Source: CALBPI01 sp039700805 (lineage in GTDB: Bacteria > Pseudomonadota > Gammaproteobacteria > Steroidobacterales > Woeseiaceae). Taken from it: 7,291 nt of DNA. Under the pieces are notes generated by a model. That model did no database searches and was not told where the DNA came from. It was given only the letters and a program-made list of their open reading frames with translations. This document shows positions 6,494 to 7,291 of the stretch, piece after piece; positions within the stretch are counted from its first letter, which is position 1, and the number at the start of each line of letters is the position of its first letter. The stretch is from positions 1 to 7,291 of the forward strand of contig JBCAZE010000153.1 in assembly GCA_039700805.1 (NCBI GenBank). The letters are read 5' to 3'. The translations under genes and the position numbers were made by a program.

Positions 6494-6552
6494 TACCCTG
6501 TTCTCGTTCTCGTTCTCGTTCTCTTTCTCTGCTTCAGTCTCTGCGCTTCCAT
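6493..6552 (-). CDS. Possible 19-codon arginine-rich leader ORF overlapping the yebC start
   Basis: An ATG at 6552-6550 opens a frame reading MEAQRLKQRKRTRTRTRTG with its internal Arg-Thr run produced by the hexanucleotide repeat. It ends in TAA at 6495-6493, whose last base is the A of the yebC ATG (TAATG). Six of the seven arginine codons in a row of basic residues are AGA, usually a rare codon in gammaproteobacteria. The position between the yfaZ stop and yebC, and the stop-start overlap, resemble a coupled leader peptide. There is no recognisable Shine-Dalgarno before the ATG, and the frame could be an accident of the simple repeat. I treat it as a candidate only; I recognise no homologue. 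Confidence 0.2.
   Translation of the reverse strand: MEAQRLKQRKRTRTRTRTG
6501..6530 (-). repeat. Hexanucleotide tandem repeat (GAGAAC)n in the yebC leader
   Basis: On the plus strand three exact TTCTCG units are followed by two TTCTCT units, 30 bp in all; on the coding strand this is a purine-rich run of AGAGAA/CGAGAA. It lies 7 nt upstream of the yebC ATG within the 64-nt gap after yfaZ. Such short perfect repeats can change copy number by polymerase slippage. Because the unit is six bases, copy changes would keep the overlapping small frame open but lengthen or shorten the leader. Confidence 0.85.
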
Positions 6553-6557
6553 GTCGG

Positions 6558-7130
6558 TCAGAAACGCAATTGGATACCTGCTACCAAACCATTGTCGATG
6601 GTCGCCTCTGGCCCCGAATCGAACCCGACACTGACGTAGCGCAGACCGATGTAAACATCCGCCTCGCGAAGCACGTTATAACCGATTCGCGCCTCGAGCT
6701 CCTGATACTGATCTCCATCACCAAATGCGAGCACATCGGGCGCAAAATACGCATGTCCGTATAGGTTGATCCGGTTGTATTCGGGTAGCGTGTAACGCAC
6801 GAACCCGCCAATGCCAAGCGCCACAGCATCCTGATTAAAAATCGATGAATCTATGATAAACAACTTGCCACCGAGACCACCGATCACAGGGCTTTGTCCT
6901 CCGGATGCTTCGCCGGTCAAATGTAATCCCGCATGGATAACATCGCCGCGATCTTGGTGATGCAACCAGCCGATGTCGTATCGTAGCTTTCGCGCCGTGA
7001 CATCAGACGCGAACGATAGCCTCGCGGCATCGTCATTGAGGTTCAGATCGAGTTCGGCCGCATGACCGCTCGACGCGGTTGCAGCCAATATGAGCACGGC
7101 GAGCAGCGCGTACTTGAGATTGCCTTGCAT
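6558..7130 (-). CDS. yfaZ: YfaZ-family outer-membrane beta-barrel protein
   Basis: The 190-residue product has a signal peptide (M-Q-G-N-L-K then a hydrophobic core to about 20, S-G-H-A, cleavage near residue 24). An all-beta mature region follows, with alternating hydrophobic residues, many Gly and Tyr, and a C-terminal Phe (Q-L-R-F), the usual signal for insertion by the BAM machinery. Motifs that recall the YfaZ family are G-L-G-G-K-L-F (85-91), Y-F-A-P-D-V-L-A-F (128-136) and Y-I-G-L-R-Y (160-165). Length is near that of E. coli YfaZ (about 180). The function of this family is not established. The longest ORF starts at a TTG at 7148, but AGGAGA lies inside that extension and seven bases before the ATG at 7130, which I therefore choose; another ATG at 7136 directly abuts the AGGAGA. 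The gene stands 64 nt before yebC and may be co-transcribed. Confidence 0.8.
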   Translation of the reverse strand: MQGNLKYALLAVLILAATASSGHAAELDLNLNDDAARLSFASDVTARKLRYDIGWLHHQDRGDVIHAGLHLTGEASGGQSPVIGGLGGKLFIIDSSIFNQDAVALGIGGFVRYTLPEYNRINLYGHAYFAPDVLAFGDGDQYQELEARIGYNVLREADVYIGLRYVSVGFDSGPEATIDNGLVAGIQLRF

Positions 7131-7137
7131 GTCCATT

Positions 7138-7142
7138 CTCCT
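7138..7142 (-). promoter_or_regulatory. Ribosome binding site that sets the yfaZ start
   Basis: AGGAG on the minus strand with a 7-nt spacer to the ATG at 7130-7128. It overrules the TTG at 7148, which lies upstream of it, and the ATG at 7136, which is too close. Confidence 0.75.
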
Positions 7143-7291
7143 GATCAACTGTCGTTGAATAAATACCAGTGTTATCTGACCTCACCGTCGATATGGGGTT
7201 CCGGCATTTACCCTCGCGACCTTTTCGATATGATACCGGTTATCCGGCACGCACGCTGACCGGGTTGACGATTCGCCGAGACACACCAGAC
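7143..7291 (-). other. Leader region upstream of yfaZ, no gene identified
   Basis: This stretch holds the untranslated region and probably the promoter of yfaZ. I see no convincing pair of -35 and -10 boxes on the minus strand: TATCAT at 7235-7230 and TATTTA near 7166 are -10-like but lack a partner. An imperfect 13-bp palindrome lies at 7232-7244. Minus-strand frames entering from the right edge stop at 7242-7240 (16 codons visible) and, in another frame, about 35 codons in. Either could be the tail of an upstream gene, but the pieces are too short to recognise. No intrinsic terminator hairpin with a T run is visible. Confidence 0.4.
7232..7244. repeat. Imperfect 13-bp inverted repeat upstream of yfaZ
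   Basis: GATACCGGTTATC pairs in five of its six symmetric positions around the central G (GATA..TATC arms, one mismatch). It sits about 100 nt before the yfaZ start codon, a plausible distance for an operator, but a single short palindrome of this quality is weak evidence and no known regulator consensus is recognised. Confidence 0.25.

Noticed and set aside
7131..7148. TTG at 7148 as the start of the yfaZ gene.
   Set aside because: The AGGAGA ribosome site lies inside this extension and is correctly spaced only for the ATG at 7130.
7207..7234. A plus-strand promoter-like pair, TTTACC and TATGAT spaced by 16 nt.
   Set aside because: The -35 box is poor and no plus-strand gene is visible downstream in the window. 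Not enough to call a promoter.
7193..7291. A plus-strand frame from an ATG at 7193 that stays open to the right edge (33 codons), as a possible divergent gene.
   Set aside because: There is no Shine-Dalgarno before the ATG, the visible residues match nothing I recognise, and 33 open codons are expected by chance at this GC content.
1..7291. Search for a hidden defence, mobile or RNA-based system, including tRNAs, CRISPR repeats, transposon ends and riboswitch-like leaders.
   Set aside because: The window is almost fully occupied by tightly packed housekeeping genes with uniform composition and intact motifs; I saw none of these elements.

Overview
The window is one strand-coherent block of well-known housekeeping genes, all read from the minus strand (right to left). 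Gene content, order and protein similarity point to a gammaproteobacterium outside the enterics. The order yebC-ruvC-ruvA-ruvB followed directly by tolQ-tolR-tolA-tolB-(pal) is the one known from Pseudomonas-type genomes; in E. coli the ruv and tol-pal genes lie far apart. I cannot fix the family or genus from sequence alone.

Layout in transcription order, from the right edge. Positions 7131-7291 are a non-coding leader, possibly with the 3' end of an upstream gene. A YfaZ-family outer-membrane beta-barrel gene (6558-7130) follows. A 64-nt gap carries a hexanucleotide tandem repeat and a possible 19-codon arginine-rich leader ORF that overlaps the next start. Then come yebC (5747-6493), ruvC (5229-5744), ruvA (4633-5232), ruvB (3565-4629), tolQ (2839-3537), tolR (2398-2835), tolA (1440-2378) and tolB (70-1395). 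The first codons of the next gene, almost certainly pal, run off the left edge (1-35). From yebC to tolR the gaps are between -4 and 27 nt, so this is very probably one transcription unit with translational coupling. tolA and tolB follow after 19 and 44 nt.

The genes fall into three functional groups. RuvA, RuvB and RuvC form the resolvasome that branch-migrates and cuts Holliday junctions. TolQ, TolR and TolA are the inner-membrane, proton-motive-force-driven motor that works with periplasmic TolB and the lipoprotein Pal to constrict and stabilise the outer membrane at division. YebC is a TACO1-family protein linked to transcription or translation control. All key catalytic residues that I could check are present, and I see no frameshifts, mobile elements, tRNAs, rRNAs or CRISPR arrays.

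I do not find a previously undescribed system here. The points most worth a second look are the repeat and leader ORF in front of yebC, the absence of ybgC between ruvB and tolQ, a PPPPD tract in TolA downstream of a YebC gene, and several start sites that need moving from the longest ORF (tolA, yfaZ).
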